DNA of 64,000 nt from Platycnemis pennipes (GCA_933228895.1 OW121851.1:123923624-123987623), one strand, 5' to 3'. Shown: positions 34,093-46,297, counted from the first letter of the stretch. Program-made: numbers and translations. The notes: generated from the sequence alone by a model not told the origin.

Positions 34093-35690
34093 TGGGTCAT
34101 TCCATGTCAAATCGACCAGGTGATTGCCCTTAGGGTCACCGATTTTGACAAAAATTTGGCATAACGGCTCCATTTGATAAGGAAATGAAAAACCCAAAGC
34201 CGTTTTGCAAAACACGTAACCGTTTCCGAAATATTCAACGTTTCAAAATTCGAATTTTGCAAAAGTTACTACACATTTTACGATATATCTCCGAGGCTAT
34301 TAAAGCTAAAGACGTGCTTAAGGGTTTATTTTAAATTTCATGAATTGGAAAAATATAATAAAGGATTATATTGTGAAATATAAACAATTTTAAAAATGTA
34401 TATTAATTTTAAAGTTTAAAATCGATTTTTGACGATGTATATATCCTTTGATTTTGCTCATTTTTTATACGTTATAGACTCAACCCTTCTCTACAACTTG
34501 GAAAAAGTTTGCCAGAGGTAATATTTCGTTTAAGAAGGAAAAATATTTTTGAGTGAAGGTGTGACGCCCGCCGGTCACCGCGGCGCCCGCCTATGCCGGC
34601 CGACCGTATGGTACTCTGGTGTCTTTAGATCTCTGTAACTTTCTCATTCATCTTCTTCTCACCAAGTTTTAACCGTATACCAACTCCTTGCCCGTGCATA
34701 TTGCTATTTGCTTCGCCCAGGTGTAACCACAGCCTGAGAATCTATGAAGAGCGGCACCTGGCCTCGGAGAACAATTAACAAACCTTGTCCCGTCTTCGGC
34801 TTCCAGTACTACTCTCCTCACATACTCTTTTAGCATGTTCTCCGAAACCTCTTTCTCAGTTCCTTTTTTCAAAGAAACGGGTGCACTCCGTCGCCCACCA
34901 TCTCCCATTCCAATTTTACTCTCAGGGTAAACAACGGGCAAGGCAGAGCGCTACCCATATCATCTAAACTAATATTTTGTTTCTCTTCGCATACGATAGC
35001 CTCCCAAGCTAAGGCAACACCCTGACATCCCATATTTTTGCTCCCGGACCCGTTAATATGATTGGTCATTTTTTAAACATGTTTTAAACAATTTTCCATC
35101 ATGACTTCATGCATACGAATGATTTAAGTCTCCGGAATTAGTGAAAAAATAAATTGTTACGTGAGGCAACGGAATTAGTTTCACCTTTAACATTTAGATG
35201 AGTTGTAAATATTATTTTTATCTCTTTTTAATAAGTAAAATAAAATTTATTCGCATCTTTAAACACGTTCGCATTCTGGTCTTAAATTCCTTCTTTTACC
35301 TTTACATACAGCTAACTTGAACAGTATCAGAAAGTTGGCATGAGAAATTTTTGACGGAATCTTTTGCAATCACTTCATGCACAAGTTTTGTTACAGCCAA
35401 CGCATCCCTTATATTGTGAAAGTTGTAAATAATTACAATATTAATGCGTGCAGTAAAAATCGAAGGGACATTTATCAATGCCGATGTATTGTAAAATGTG
35501 TAGGAACTTTTGCGATATTCGAATTTTGCAACGTTGCAATATTTCGGAAACGGTTGCGTTTTTTGCAAAACGGCTTTGTGTTTTTCATTTTCTTATCAGA
35601 TGGAGTTGTTATGCCAAATTTGGTAAAAATCGGTGACCCTAAGGGTCATTTTTGCCGATTTTCTGGTCGAATTGACGTGGAATTACCCAT
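34093..35690. mobile_element. DNA transposon-like element, 1.6 kb, with terminal inverted repeats of about 200 bp
   Basis: The left end (34093 to about 34290) begins TGGGTCATTCCATGTCAAAT. It continues with TTAGGGTCACCGATTTTGAC, GCCGTTTTGCAAAACACG and ATTCGAATTTTGCAAAAGTT. The right end (about 35484-35690) is its reverse complement with moderate divergence. The interior contains a GC-rich patch (34560-34610) and a broken minus-strand protein frame (separate entry). No catalytic transposase motif is recognisable. Flanking target duplications are not clear, so the superfamily is left open. Confidence 0.7.
34669..35069 (-). pseudogene. Broken protein frame carried inside the 1.6-kb inverted-repeat element
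   Basis: Two overlapping minus-strand frames appear to be one protein split by a frameshift near 34940. The upstream part is MTNHINGSGSKNMGCQGVAL, then AWEAIVCEEKQNISLDDMG. The downstream part is ALPVVYPESKIGMGDGGRRS, then PVSLKKGTEKEVSENMLKEY and CGYTWAKQIAICTGKELVYG, followed by a stop. The composition is that of a real soluble protein, with balanced charges and no low complexity. I do not recognise the family. Being enclosed by the inverted ends suggests the element's own protein remnant or a captured host fragment. Confidence 0.45.
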
Positions 35691-36639
35691 ATATTTTCAT
35701 ATTTCTACAGTACTTATCTTGCAAAGATATGAGCTGTAGGGTGTTAATAATAAATCGCCAATTTTGCCTTATTCTATGACATATTACGTATGTACATGAG
35801 ATTTGGCTATTTTAAAGAATGTTTGCTTTTTTATTTTATACTTACATGTCTAGTTCTAGTTAATTTAGTCTAGTTTTGCACTCTTTTGCTTCAAAAGGCA
35901 ACATCATAACAGTAAAAAATATTTTTAGGCAGGGTGTATACTATTTTTTTTTTTTTTTAAAGCCCTCAACCTGATGGAATGAGAAATTGTTGAATCCTCA
36001 TATGACAGAGCATGCCCTATTTGGTGAATTAACCGCTCAGGAGAGACAAGTGTCTTAATATTTGATCAATAAATATGATTACCCATGAGGTGAACTGATA
36101 AGTCTATGTATTGTCAAAAAACTAGATCAATGGCAAACTTTTTTATTACACTGCTTATTGCAAATATATTTACCGTTAGTAATTAGAGACAGTGGTAATA
36201 TTATGTGGTCTTGCTGTCATTTTGAACCTAAAATTCCGGCATACAGGTCTAAAGTGAATCTATCTAATGCACCAAAGTACATGAATTATCAAACACTGAA
36301 GTAAATTACAATAAATCAATGAATAATTGGAATTTCCTATGATTTGGATGAGAAATGTTACTGTAAGAATCTAATCATTCCTAATACCTGCAAAAGTGGC
36401 ATATTACTTCAATAATTGCATTTAATAATGCTATTGTTTTTCTTCCAAAGTAATTCTACTGCCTAGTTTTCGATACTTCATCCAAAATACTAGTGAAGTA
36501 ACTGAAATACTCGTCCTACACCAGTTTCTGCCATGCTACCTGTGTTACTGTGTAATTCATATCCATTAGGTGGTTACTCTATAAATGGCGAAGAATATGA
36601 TTAAAGGGACATGGGACTTGCAGTTTGCCTTTTTATAAG

Positions 36640-37080
36640 GAAATCGTTCTCCTAAGCCTTCAAACCTTACCTTCAGTTCTTCGTTTCTTAGCAGTTTGCT
36701 ACACAAAGAAGACGTCTATGGATTCGTCCATGAATATGGAGTTTACGCCTAGTGTCGGAAGCATTTCTCTCGTCTTGCTTCGCTCCCTCACCACTCACAA
36801 AAGCAGTTTGAACTTAGTTGGCTCGTTTCCCCATTCCAGTAGTAGTTCCCCTCTCCTCAGACGGAGGCGCTGCTATCCAAATGAGCGAAAACGCCATGAG
36901 AGAAGTTTTCGAAAATCTTTCTGTCCCGCGCCCCTCGCTCGTCCCTCATCCTCTTGTTCTCCCGAGAATAAATAAACTTTCCTGGCTGCTTAGCGACGGT
37001 CTCCTCAGCGGCGCTCACTGGCTAATAGCGAGTTCCCGGTTCCTCTCTTCGTGATGGGATCGGTGCCCCAATGTAAAAGA
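36640..37080. other. GC- and CpG-richer patch in intron 6
   Basis: The patch contains pyrimidine tracts and a possible acceptor (CCCTCTCCTCAG at about 36860). The downstream frames either stop quickly or do not fit the phase-0 end of exon 6. I therefore do not call an exon. A regulatory segment or old repeat is as likely. Confidence 0.3.
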
Positions 37081-37978
37081 ATCCCCAGAGGATAAATCCA
37101 TCCTTCGGATGACGTCGTTCATTTGTTTGCCGATTTCGGGGAGCCGTTCCGATAATTCATAACGTCCTTTTTGAGTGTTTGTTTTCCCTTCGCCCCTCTA
37201 CTCCACTTCACGGTCGGTTAATTTCTTTTATCCTCCCGTGTTTCTAAGCCCACATGACCACTTCCCATCGCTTTGGAATTTATTCCTTTCGCCTGTGTAA
37301 CTGTCGTTTATGTTTGGCCAATTTGGCCTCCATCATAACGCATTTCATAGAATTTCATTCACAACCGGCATTTTCTCAATGTATGGGGTTATAAAGGTGT
37401 TTTTTAACCGAGAAAAGAAGGCAGCGCCTTTGATGATCAACACTTTTGTGGAAATTGGTGATTTTCGCATCTTTTTAAAAGTGCGCAGTTCCCATCTTTT
37501 AATATTTCCCTTGATTTTTTTTAAGATCCTTTCGTCAAATAAACAAAATACTCTTTTTTGGCATGTAGGCGTTAATCAGTTATACTATTCTGCTTAATCT
37601 CAGGTGCGGTACCTATTCTTTTCACAAGTCTCTTGTACGCTCTGATCGTCATATCTCGCAGTTAACAGCGTAAACTACGCAGATTATACGCAGTAGTGAC
37701 GCAGTCTTCAGACCTGCGCCCGTGAGGAAATCTCTGCTACGATGAACTACGCAGTTCACCGACATCCTCTCGTTTATTCAGCCGTTACCAAAGCTTCTGC
37801 AAAAAGTTAAAACTTAGGGACCTGATGGAAAAAGGAAGTATTGGGGGCAATCACTGCTACATTTTCAGTAGTCTTTATTCATTTAAAATGAAATGTTTAT
37901 CTACGTGTCTTGTAACCATTTGATTTAACGACAATAAATAACGCTTGCTAGTTGAAAAATGTAACTTTCCCTGTTAAA

Positions 37979-38302
37979 GCCCCTGGGGGACTGTGTTTGA
38001 AACCGTTGGGATTAACTCGAATAGGTAATCAAGGAGTCACGTGGTATTAACATCAATGGTTCGAAACTTTTTTGTGTTTGTATCGCTCGTAATTATTTCA
38101 ATCATTGGTTTTTACTTGAGTTTTTTCATCCGTCTTGAGCATAGAGCTCCCGGATAAGAAAAACTCGAGTGAAAACAATGATTGAAATAATTATGAGCGA
38201 TTTAAACTCGACTACATTTGTAAAACATTCGTGTTTGTACCTCGTGACTCTAGGTTACCTATTCGAAACATATCGACGGTTTCAAACACACCCTCCCTGG
38301 TC
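37979..38302. mobile_element. Palindromic repeat family A, copy 2 (best-preserved inner palindrome)
   Basis: The outer ends read CCCCTGGGGGACTGTGTTTG and, reversed, ACCAGGGAGGGTGTGTTTGA. The family box CGAATAGGTAATCAAGGAGT followed by CACGTGG is mirrored at about 38245. The centre pairs too: ATCGCTCGTAATTATTTCAA (about 38084) faces TTGAAATAATTATGAGCGAT (about 38182), with GAGTTTTTTC against GAAAAACTC inside. The entire 324 bp can fold as one long hairpin. Confidence 0.75.
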
Positions 38303-39129
38303 AGACCCTCGCTCAGCCAATTTTCATCTCTTGTATTTGCACTTACATGCCGCTAAATGATGTATATATTAGCAGTTTTCAAGAAGTTTTGAAATAATCA
38401 ACAATGGTGACAGCTATGTATAAAATTATCATTCCAGGCAGGCAGATTGATCTAATATTTTGGTGCCTACCCCATTTTCCCGCTGACACAGCTCAGAATT
38501 GTTTCAGTTGTGAAATTCACTGTGCCTTCCATTTCTATTCATTCAATTGCGACGAGCTACTTATGGTGACGTCGTGGATTCATTTAGTAGAGAATTCTAT
38601 TTTTTATACGTCCTAACAGATTTATTTGTTACCCTTTTTCAGCACAATTTTATTTGTTCAAAATGATTACATTGCATTTTTGGAGGTCCCAAGGTTTGGC
38701 TGTTGTGGTAGACAAGTTCATCTACGGAGATTTAGCCTATGTTTAAAGGTCACTAAGGCTCATGCTTTCCGATTGAGTAAAGCCCTGCACAATTGAGGCC
38801 TTAATATAACGCATTCATTTTTTAAAGTATAGTTTAATTTTCTCCCCAAACATAAGAGGCGGATAAGATGGAAGCAAAAAACTACGAGTGTTTGTTTTTG
38901 CCTGGGTTATCAAAAAATCTCATTGGTGTGATGATGATTTTGATAGATCATCACTTCATGCTTTCACAGAGTGAAAAATTACCCCATCGTGATTTTCGTG
39001 ATTAAAAATTGCCGTTATTTTTTTCCGTTTTGTCGTATTAGATATTTAAAATTCACTATATTTATGGCTACCGTTTATTGTTATTATTGACGTTGTTAAG
39101 CATTGCTTTAAGCTTCGCTTTCCCGAAAA

Positions 39130-39420
39130 CAAAGACCGAATGAAAACATTCGGCGAGAGTGGCGACCCACTTTGCTGTAAGCATCACGCTAAGCGTCCGA
39201 AGGCCTTTTCACCGAATCGCGCCCACTGTCTCTCCTCTGTTTTGCGCGCTGGTGTCTTCCTTTCGCCTCGGCCCTTCTAAGTGGAGAGCAAACAATTCCA
39301 GCCCAACCCCAAACATAGCTTCGTGCGGACGGGAGCATCGCTCTCCATTTTGCCGCCGGGACGCGAAGTTCGCCCCTCCCCCGTCATATTTTTTCCATCA
39401 CGTACTACTCTTTAGCAACT
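39130..39420. promoter_or_regulatory. CpG-rich block in intron 6
   Basis: A sharp rise in CpG and C/T content (CGAATCGCGCCCACTGTCTC, TTTTGCGCGCTGG, GCCGCCGGGACGCGAAGTTC) is set in AT-rich sequence. The 115-codon frame across it is Ser/Arg/Pro-rich without motifs. It may be an internal promoter or enhancer. Confidence 0.3.
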
Positions 39421-39932
39421 ATTCGGTCATCGGATGCAGTTTGGTCGCTTACTCGTTAGGTGATACATTTTCCGTTATTTCAATTAATTCGTTAATTGCT
39501 GGATAAGGATGGAAATGTAAGGCATGAGGAAAGGTAGGCAAACGAGAAAGTGATGGAAGTTTTAGGGCAGGAAAAAAAGTCGATCAAGGAAGGTAGGAGG
39601 AGAGAGTGTGATTCATCTCTACAGTTGGAAATGTCGATAGTATTTTGGAGGACGTGATTGGGGGGTTAACTTTATGTAAGTGGGGAAGAGAGAAAAGAAT
39701 ACAATTCAGACGGAATGGTGGTGAAAAGGAAGTATGCAGAGCTATAGAAGAAGAATACTAGTTAGTCATATGAAAGAGAGATATGTCGTTCTGCATAGAA
39801 GTATTATCACTAATCTGTAAGTATGTTAACTAATCAGTTTCACACGAATATCATTAATGGATAGGAACTTTTTTCAGCTCTACTGAACATAAAATCCTAG
39901 GATTCTAGCGAAATTAAGTGGAATTTGTGTAT

Positions 39933-40069
39933 GCTGAAATACCAACGAGTAATTTGCCGCAAAATAACATTTTTATGAAGCAAAATTTTTTAATACAGAA
40001 AAATTTTATTTTCAGAAAATATTTTCAAAAAAATTTATTTTGTGGAATATTGCTCGTTATGATTTCAGC
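39933..40069. repeat. Foldback element, 137 bp
   Basis: The left arm begins GCTGAAATACCAACGAGTAA and continues TTTGCCGCAAAATAA. The right arm, reversed, begins GCTGAAATCATAACGAGCAA and continues TATTCCACAAAATAA. The interior is A/T-rich with repeated AAAATTTT-type tracts. There is no obvious target duplication. Confidence 0.5.
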
Positions 40070-41445
40070 ACTACTAAATAGTTGATGCTGTGAAAATTAG
40101 CTATCAAATTTCTTTAGCCTCACCTCCTTTTTATGGCGTCCATTGAGCTTACGCATCTCTACAATTTTGAAGGTGCAGCAACGATGGTAATATGATGGGC
40201 TGGAATATCAGAAAACACTAATTTCACCGTCAAACATCTTGAAAGATAATGAAAAATTATCATCACACAAGGAGTTGAGCGAACTCAAAAGAATGGATAG
40301 AATTTGAGTTGCAGTCTAAAAACTAAATAATGTTAGTATTTAAAATTTATTTGAAACTATTCCAAAATTTCAGCCATAAGCTCGACTCCTGAGAAAATTT
40401 TCTTCAGATACTAATTTTCATTAGTCAGATCATCAGTCAAGCTAAAATTGCCCCATTAAAGAATGTAGTTACTGGCTGGAGCCTACGATATAAGTCCTTA
40501 TTCTTTGATTTATGCCTCACATATTCGTAATCAGGATGAGGCTTTAGTATGAACTAACATTTTGTGTGGAATATACCAAATTTATGTATTCTGTGAAAAT
40601 TCTAGAAAGAAGAAACATAGGTGTGAATTGGCTCTCTGTGTGGCATCGACTAGAACCCTTAACCTCAAAATTAGCCGTTAAACAGCGTAGAAACTAATAT
40701 GGTTTACTTCAATTAGAGTCTTGTGGTTCCCTGCTATTTGTTTATCATAATTGGCTACCGAATGACGAATTACTCACGTTATGCGTCAGTACCCAGTTTT
40801 TACTCCCACGTCCCGCCATTGGTTTTCATTCAGACTGGGACTCCATTAATGGGAGTGGGTGCAAATATTTGCTTTTAATTCCACTCTTGATGTAAAATGG
40901 CTCTTAACTTCTTCACGTCCAACTCTTTCCCAGAGCCTGTTTTCACCTTCCATTATCTGTTCATCTCGCACTCCATTAAGTTCCTCATGGCGGGTATGGT
41001 GGGTGTTGAGCAAAATAAGCCTAAAAGACGACCCGCGCCTGACAACTGTTTGATAAATATGTTGGATATATTTTCAAGTTACCAAGTATCGCATGCCTTA
41101 ATGAGTGAAAGATTTATCAGAGTGTAGTTTCCTAGATGCAACTGCTGTGTGCATACGGAATACTAGTTACTTTTTCGTCTCAAATTACGTAACAGAAAGG
41201 GAAATCTTTGAAAGATTATTACGGAACACACCTCATTCAGTGAAGGCCATAGTAATTAACGTACAATTTTCAACGGGCACCATTTCAAATCACTATTTTC
41301 TGAGCATCACCTACTCACAACCTTTCGGGGTTAATACCATCTAGTACCTGGATGTACCTGAAGTAGTACCAGTTGTACGTCGATCCACACTCTTTGGAAT
41401 ATACCAAGTGTCACAAGAATTTTGGAATCATCATTTGAACTAGTG

Positions 41446-41625
41446 TACCGGCCGTGGTAGACAGGTCGGTAACGTGCTGGCCTAGCGAACCTAAGGTCGC
41501 AGGTTCGAATCTCACTCAGGCCGTGGGTGTAGTGTTTAATTTAGGAATAAGATCTCAAGTTAATCAGTGCGATATAACTTCAGACGCTGAAGCACCTAAA
41601 ACTCAAAACTACTACTTCAACTGAT
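41446..41625 (+). repeat. tRNA-derived SINE
   Basis: The head has A-box CGTGGTAGACAGGTCGGTAA and an almost perfect B-box GCAGGTTCGAATCTC. The body has a GGCCGTGGGTGTAG segment and a tail with GACGCTGAAGCACCTAAAAC and TCAAAAC. The tail agrees in form with the SINE at 17.4 kb, supporting a shared family. The anticodon-loop region does not fold as a clean tRNA. Confidence 0.65.
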
Positions 41626-44600
41626 TGTAAAAAAAACTTAGCCTTTGCGTAAATTCACTCCATTACGTTTCAATCCCCTGCGATGCACGCAACCACGCAG
41701 TTTTTCTTGCGTCGCGGGCTGCCGACTCTATAGGAGACATATTTTTTTCCTTGTGACGCCTAAGGCTGTTGCCTCCTCCCGTTCATCGCCTTGAGGGTTC
41801 TATAAAAAGTATTCCTTTGATGTATCAATCTGCTGTGAAAAGGCTCTAGTAATCACGGGATTTTGTGTTCTCAAATAGGCCAAAAGAAGTCGTAAATCCT
41901 CGAACGCGTGATAAAAATCACATTTCCAATCTTTTTTATTTGTCTTCAGCCTGAGATTACAGCAACTTGAGTATCTGCACTTTCTGTGCCTTCATCCGTG
42001 CGGAACTTTAGTTTGGCAGAAAAAACTGTTAAAGTTATTCCTTAATGTTGAATTTTATTAATTTGGCTCCATTATTTGTCGTATTTTTTAAGATATTTTT
42101 TAAATATTCCTATTGGTTTACCGAGGAAACCTTTCTCTTACAAGAGCGATAGATATTTTTTATACTTGAGAATGATTCTATATAATGCCCTAATGTATAA
42201 AATATGTATTCTTAGTAAAATATTTCAAGGCATAAGGTGGGAAACTTGTAACAACGCACTGTAGATTTGGGATCATGTCAACAGTCTACATGGCATTGAA
42301 ATACCAGCATCATGTGCTCAGTAATGCCGTTGTGTCAGTTATTCATGAAACTGCTTTTGGAATTCATAAGCTTACATCACTGTGATCAATTAAAATTGAC
42401 ATTATTGTAAATATATATATAATTTTTGATACGAAATTGTAGGGTATATCTCCGTACCTACTTACTGTAACGCCTATTAAAATCTATACCGTACTCGGGA
42501 GAATTTATATTCTTTTATCATCCGCACGCCAGTCTAGCTTCATTTCCTTGATTACGCCTCTTCTTGAAATGCGTAGAATGTATTTAGAATCGTTGTAGCC
42601 AAAGGTTTTGATAAGGTACGAACACATAAGTAACACTTTTTCCTTCCACTTGAGTCGTATTGGATAGACGTGGCCTAGAAAAAGTAAAGAATGGGCCAGA
42701 AGCTTCCCAGAAGATAATTTTTGCGAACGGCCTTGCCGTAGTCATGGGGGAACACGTACAAAGCCCCAACCGTCTACAGAATCTAATTCTGGGAAATGCG
42801 ATGAAAGAAAGTGGTTGTGTTCCTGTGTCCGGAAACATCAACAAAAGTAAAGGAGAGCCTTGAGATGCGGAGCAGTCGTATTAATTATAAAAGGAGAAAG
42901 TAAAAAGTCCAAGAAGGTCAAAAAACCCTGAGTGTTTGGAAAGGCCATAACAATGAAAATAGTGCGCCTTCAAATAAAAGTCAGTTGTTGGAATGAATAG
43001 CTCTATTATCGATTAGATTGACATTAGTTTTACGAAGTCATCTTTGAATTTTAATTTTTGTAGTTTTAATAAAGTTTGAAATGATTCTGTTTTTCATTCA
43101 ATACTTTAAAATTATTTAAAGGTTGCACTATATCTTGGTAACTGTTGGTAAAATGTTGTTTTTCTTTTGTATCCACCTGGGGGTATTTTATCCTCTCAGT
43201 TTGGTGCCCTTTGTATTCTGAATGGTCTTGTATGGAGAAATTCCTAGGTAGGATTAAATTATTTTGCTTTTCCGTCGTAAATAGCGAATAAAGCAAAATC
43301 CAAAAAGTGATAAAATGTGGTATCCAAGAAACTTATCAGTATATTCAACTAATTTTTTCTTGACTGGTTCTTTACTTTTCACCCACATTTCTGATTAGTA
43401 AACAAGTAGATACGCTATCAACTATAGTTGCATACTGTCGGTTGTCTAATATTAGGTCCATTATTTATATCATCGACACTCTTTTTCAGTTTAATCTCAG
43501 TAAAATAATTGCTCAGCTTCTTTTGATTGCCAAGAAGTATTTTGAAGTATATACTAGGTGATTTAAAAATGCTGATAACATTTCAATTTAAGCCATGATG
43601 TTGTCAATCTGTTTATTTCTTCCGCTTATGCTGAGCCTAGCCGTGCGGAATAAACTAGAAATGCGGCGATAGCATCGTCACCTGCGCCTGTACCAAACCC
43701 TTCCCCTGAAGGCTTTTGAGTCCATCTCATTTCCACACACCTGCTTACTCACGTCCACTGCGACACCCCTGATACTCCCCACGTTTTTCATCCGCATTTC
43801 CGCTAATTGTGCAAAATGTGACACAAATAGTTTCGACAGCCCTTGCCCTCGTTTATTCAGGACGTCTCTTTGCACGGAAAGAAGATTTATTGTTTTTTTT
43901 ATGACCATACATATTTATCTCACTCCCATTTCTGTCTCTCATTTATCACGCCTCCGTTAGGTGTGTCTACCGCATTTGGAGAATTTTCGGATATACATCT
44001 CCCTGACGTTAACCGTTCCGCGTCCTCTTGATAGCACATATATTCTTCCCTGTGTCGAGTAGTCTGGACTTGATAGATACCAGTGGAACAGATTTCCAAA
44101 GATACTGATGAAATTGGAAGCTATTGAACTCTGAGCGGAAAACGTTAAAGACGTCCTCCAATGAAATCCGTTTTGCGATGTTTTAGCCTCCGTCTCATTC
44201 CTCACGATGACGAATGAGTGTGGTGGTGTTTCGCCCCAGAAGCGGAAATCGGTCAGCCCTTAGTAGGGAGCTGCCTAATTGGAAAGCGTCGTGTTTGCAC
44301 TAAGTTGGGAAACCGTGAAATTTTTCCACGAAATTTTCGGTCCCGCATATTTCCACTGGGTTCATCTGCTTCCTCGCATCATTTCATCACACCGAGGCTC
44401 GGCGTACACCACTGGTAAAGATTTTTATGCGGAATTCTGGTGCTTTCTTGACTTGTGTGTGGAACTTTTCAGGTCAATGCTCCGTCCGCTGCATATAGCG
44501 TTAAACAGAGCACCACTAGGCACATTTAGCAAAGAACAGGCTAATGCTAACGCCGGGTTTCTCTCCACTATTCTTTTTTCCCAAAAATCGTACCCATATT

Positions 44601-45045
44601 CAAATATCCACCCGTCCTTAACGTCAGAAATGAGCTCAGCTGTTGGTACCTTTCGTAATACCAACAATAACAACATAGTGTATTTTTTATTGCCTCAGCA
44701 CCTACTTCACCTCCAACCCCAACAATCCAAGGGAATAACGTAGCTTCCGATGAAGAAAAAGCACACCTTGGAGCGAGGATACGTTGCGAAACTTGCCTCG
44801 TCAAGAGCCAAGCGCATCCTAAGAGTTGGGAGTGGTGGAAGACAATCGGTAGGAATCTGAAGATAGCCGCGGAAGTCTACATTTGACGTAGGAAGCATGG
44901 AGCCAGTGGCGAGGGGAAAGGGAGGGTGAGGGGTTTGTGGCGGAGGGGAAGGGGTGCGTTGGAAAGGAAGGGACGATAGAGAGTCCCCCCCTCCCCCTTT
45001 TTCTCGTCCCTCCCGCTCCCCACATCTCTTCCCGCTGGTCCTCAG

Positions 45046-45152
45046 TCTCGAATCAGGCAGCCCGTAGTCAAACCGCCGGCGCAGCATCAACCGTCGCCAG
45101 ACGCTGTGCATCGTGCCCTCCGCCCCACGCTCAAGCCCCGCTCCCGCACAAG
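45046..45152 (+). CDS. Putative coding exon 7 of the smoothelin-like gene
   Basis: A long pyrimidine tract (CCCTCCCGCTCCCCACATCT and onward) leads to acceptor CTGGTCCTCAG. The phase-0 frame then reads SRIRQPVVKPPAQHQPSPDA and VHRALRPTLKPRSRT without a stop, to the donor ACAAG|GTGAGG. This matches the phase-0 end of exon 6 exactly and leaves phase 2. The peptide is Pro/Arg-rich and basic and could be a linker between the helical segment and a later domain. Evidence is only splice-site quality, phase and composition. GC-rich pyrimidine-rich DNA can mimic this, so it remains a candidate. The gene would continue beyond the window or in exons I could not see. Confidence 0.45.
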
Positions 45153-46147
45153 GTGAGGACCTCTGGCGGATCCCGCGACTCCGCTTCCTTCGACCCGCTT
45201 CTTGCCCCCCGTTCTCTCGGCTATTCCGAGCCGCGCTGTGTTTAATTATCTGCTGTATACGAGTCTATTAGTAAGTTGGTGAGGGATCAAATGTGTTATG
45301 TGTAGTGTAGTATTTCGGGAGTCAAGCCCAAGGAGTCTGTCTGTATGTTTGTACACTCCATGTATGTGGCTACACCGGAATGAACAAGTGAGGATCATGT
45401 TATTACACCAATCAAGAAAGGATAACGTTTCTATGGGATACATCGGCCGGAAAATACTACGCACAATGATGAGCCAATGAGGTCAGCAATTTTCTCGAAT
45501 TTTGGTCAACATAGCATCAGCCTCACGGTCCTACAACTTGTCGAAAAATCAACTCCTTCCCTTCAGAGCGCCTACGAGCCAAATTCCATCCGTTTAATTT
45601 TCTGACGAACAAGGTGCCTGTGATTTGTGTTTAATGCCTCGCACTGGATTCAAATTGGCCGCTCGACCATGGAACCGACGACCGTAGAGACACCTGAGCA
45701 CAACATGCTGAGTCACTGCAAAACGAGTAGCAAATTTTAGCAAGGGAAATGGTCCTCTCTACCTGACTCCACGATGATAGTAGCAGGTGACCATGGAGTG
45801 GTTGAGAGTTGTGTTCCCCGCCGGGGGGTATCAGTCGCGTGCACACTAAATCGAGGAGTGTTTTCAAGCTGCAGGAAATATCTCCGAATCCACGGAAATG
45901 TCTCCTTCGGGTAAGAAGTATCACGTTTTACATATGGCACCATGAGCCAAGTGGAAGTGACTTGCTTGAAGAATGCGAGAGACTAGAGATTTTGTTGCCC
46001 AGTGGCCATGTTTAATGAAACATAAAAAGGGAATTCCCATTGTTCCTGACGGTGGATTTCACGGAAGAATACGTGGTGAATGAAAACGAATGTATTTTAG
46101 TACGAAATTGATGGTTTCAGGCGTGACTTCATGTAACTTTGAATTCA

Positions 46148-46297
46148 TATTGAACAGAAAATACTTAGTTTTTCCACACAAATTGATTCTTGAATACGAC
46201 CCGGGTTTTGACGTGGAACGTCATCATCTACGTCGAAACCCGGGTCGTATTCAAGAATAAATTTGTAAGGAACAGCCATTTATTTTTCTGTTCAATA
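46148..46297. repeat. Long inverted repeat (strong hairpin), 150 bp
   Basis: Arms 46179-46214 and 46230-46265 are reverse complements at 34 of 36 positions, with a 15-nt loop. The core is TTGAATACGACCCGGGTTT. An outer pair (TATTGAACAGAAAATA at 46148 and its mirror at 46281-46297) extends the foldback after an unpaired stretch. This is the tightest short-loop hairpin in the window. It is probably a young MITE or foldback. Confidence 0.75.

Larger units (their letters stand above)
33292..45045 (+). other. Intron 6 of the smoothelin-like gene (if exon 7 is correct)
   Basis: This 11.8-kb non-coding stretch contains a perfect 17-bp hairpin, a 1.6-kb element with long inverted ends, a palindromic family A copy, a foldback at 39.9 kb, a SINE at 41.45 kb and GC-rich patches at 36.6-37.1 and 39.1-39.4 kb. 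Other exons could hide here, since short low-complexity exons cannot be ruled out by eye. I saw none with two good splice sites in phase. Nothing recognisable was seen in 35700-36600, 40100-41440 and 41650-43650. Confidence 0.45.

Noticed and set aside
36860..36990. Possible exon after CCCTCTCCTCAG
   Set aside because: Phase-0 reading stops within eight codons, and no donor fits the other phases with the exon 6 junction.
45620..45720. Possible minus-strand tRNA-like SINE head
   Set aside because: The B-box (AATTTGAATCCAGTGC) is weak and no A-box at proper distance is convincing.
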